From: Acinetobacter portensis
GTDB lineage: Bacteria; Pseudomonadota; Gammaproteobacteria; Pseudomonadales; Moraxellaceae
NCBI RefSeq assembly: GCF_009372215.1
Contig: NZ_LWRV01000042.1
Span: 1 to 52,109, forward strand
Length of the DNA stretch: 52,109 bases
Reading direction: 5' to 3'
Under the pieces are notes generated by a model. The model did no database searches. It was not told where the DNA came from and saw only the letters and a program-made list of their open reading frames with translations. This document shows positions 52,067 through 52,109 of this stretch, piece after piece. The translations under genes were made by a program, and so were the position numbers. Positions within the stretch are counted from its first letter, which is position 1; every line of letters begins with the position of its first letter.

Positions 52067-52109
52067 CATTTTCTGTTCAAAAAAATAGCGAGAAAGTAAA
52101 ATTTAATCG
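52056..52109. mobile_element. Putative insertion-sequence terminus (partial)
   Basis: From GGGTCTGTTGACATTTTCTG onward the sequence no longer fits the NTF2-like gene and has no coding content. It resembles an IS terminal inverted repeat, which often begins GGGTCTGTT or similar. The element runs off the window, so its family, transposase and target duplication are unseen. Confidence 0.5.

Noticed and set aside
1..52109. CRISPR array, tRNA, rRNA, prophage or toxin-antitoxin loci
   Set aside because: No direct-repeat and spacer array, no cloverleaf-like block and no phage or toxin-antitoxin genes were seen.

Overview
The window is an AT-rich gammaproteobacterial chromosome segment that fits Acinetobacter (Moraxellaceae). 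This rests on gene content and order, low GC, short intergenic spaces and many U-tailed terminators; the species cannot be named from the sequence. It is mostly core chromosome with a few accessory pieces. There is no prophage, CRISPR array, rRNA or tRNA that I can see. The only mobile DNA is a probable insertion-sequence end at the extreme right edge.

Region 1 (1-11.6 kb): rph, a tiny unknown gene, nadC, ampD, murJ, two tandem FKBP prolyl isomerases, a mutY / M23 lipoprotein / unknown / tag gene run, a HIT protein, a dienelactone-hydrolase-family protein, a DUF1328 mini-protein, a YcgN-like Cys-cluster protein and a DUF523 protein. Region 2 (11.6-24.8 kb): rarA, a structured intergenic stretch that looks like a small RNA gene, a ZnuD-like TonB-dependent receptor behind a Zur-like operator, the conserved dapA-bamC-purC run, pncA, a bile-acid:sodium-symporter-family transporter, an Smp-like membrane protein divergent from serB, a small membrane protein, an SCP2-domain protein and dtd. 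Region 3 (24.9-32.8 kb): an exported catalase followed by a highly structured spacer and an ankyrin-repeat gene broken by one in-frame stop, then pncB, a rhodanese overlapping psd, and phoBR with an array of Pho-box-like repeats upstream. Region 4 (32.8-44.2 kb, more accessory): a TetR regulator, an AIDA-type autotransporter, an SDR oxidoreductase, an LLM flavin monooxygenase, a MATE pump, a PLP aminotransferase and a DUF924 / lipoprotein / DUF445 operon. Region 5 (44.3-52.1 kb): gshA-dsbB, an alpha/beta hydrolase, yqiA-parE, a REP-like palindrome cluster, an exported orphan protein, and an NTF2-like gene cut by the putative IS end.

Shared themes: NAD metabolism recurs (nadC, pncA, pncB). Envelope assembly and peptidoglycan turnover recur (ampD, murJ, M23 lipoprotein, bamC, psd, dsbB, FKBPs). 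Redox defence appears as catalase and gshA. Zinc and phosphate starvation control is visible as the Zur-like and Pho-like sites. The most interesting non-coding signals are the candidate small RNA at 12932-13057, the two complementary-loop hairpins between the catalase and ankyrin genes, a terminator overlapping the bamC stop codon just before purC, and a 41-bp perfect hairpin inside the LLM monooxygenase gene.
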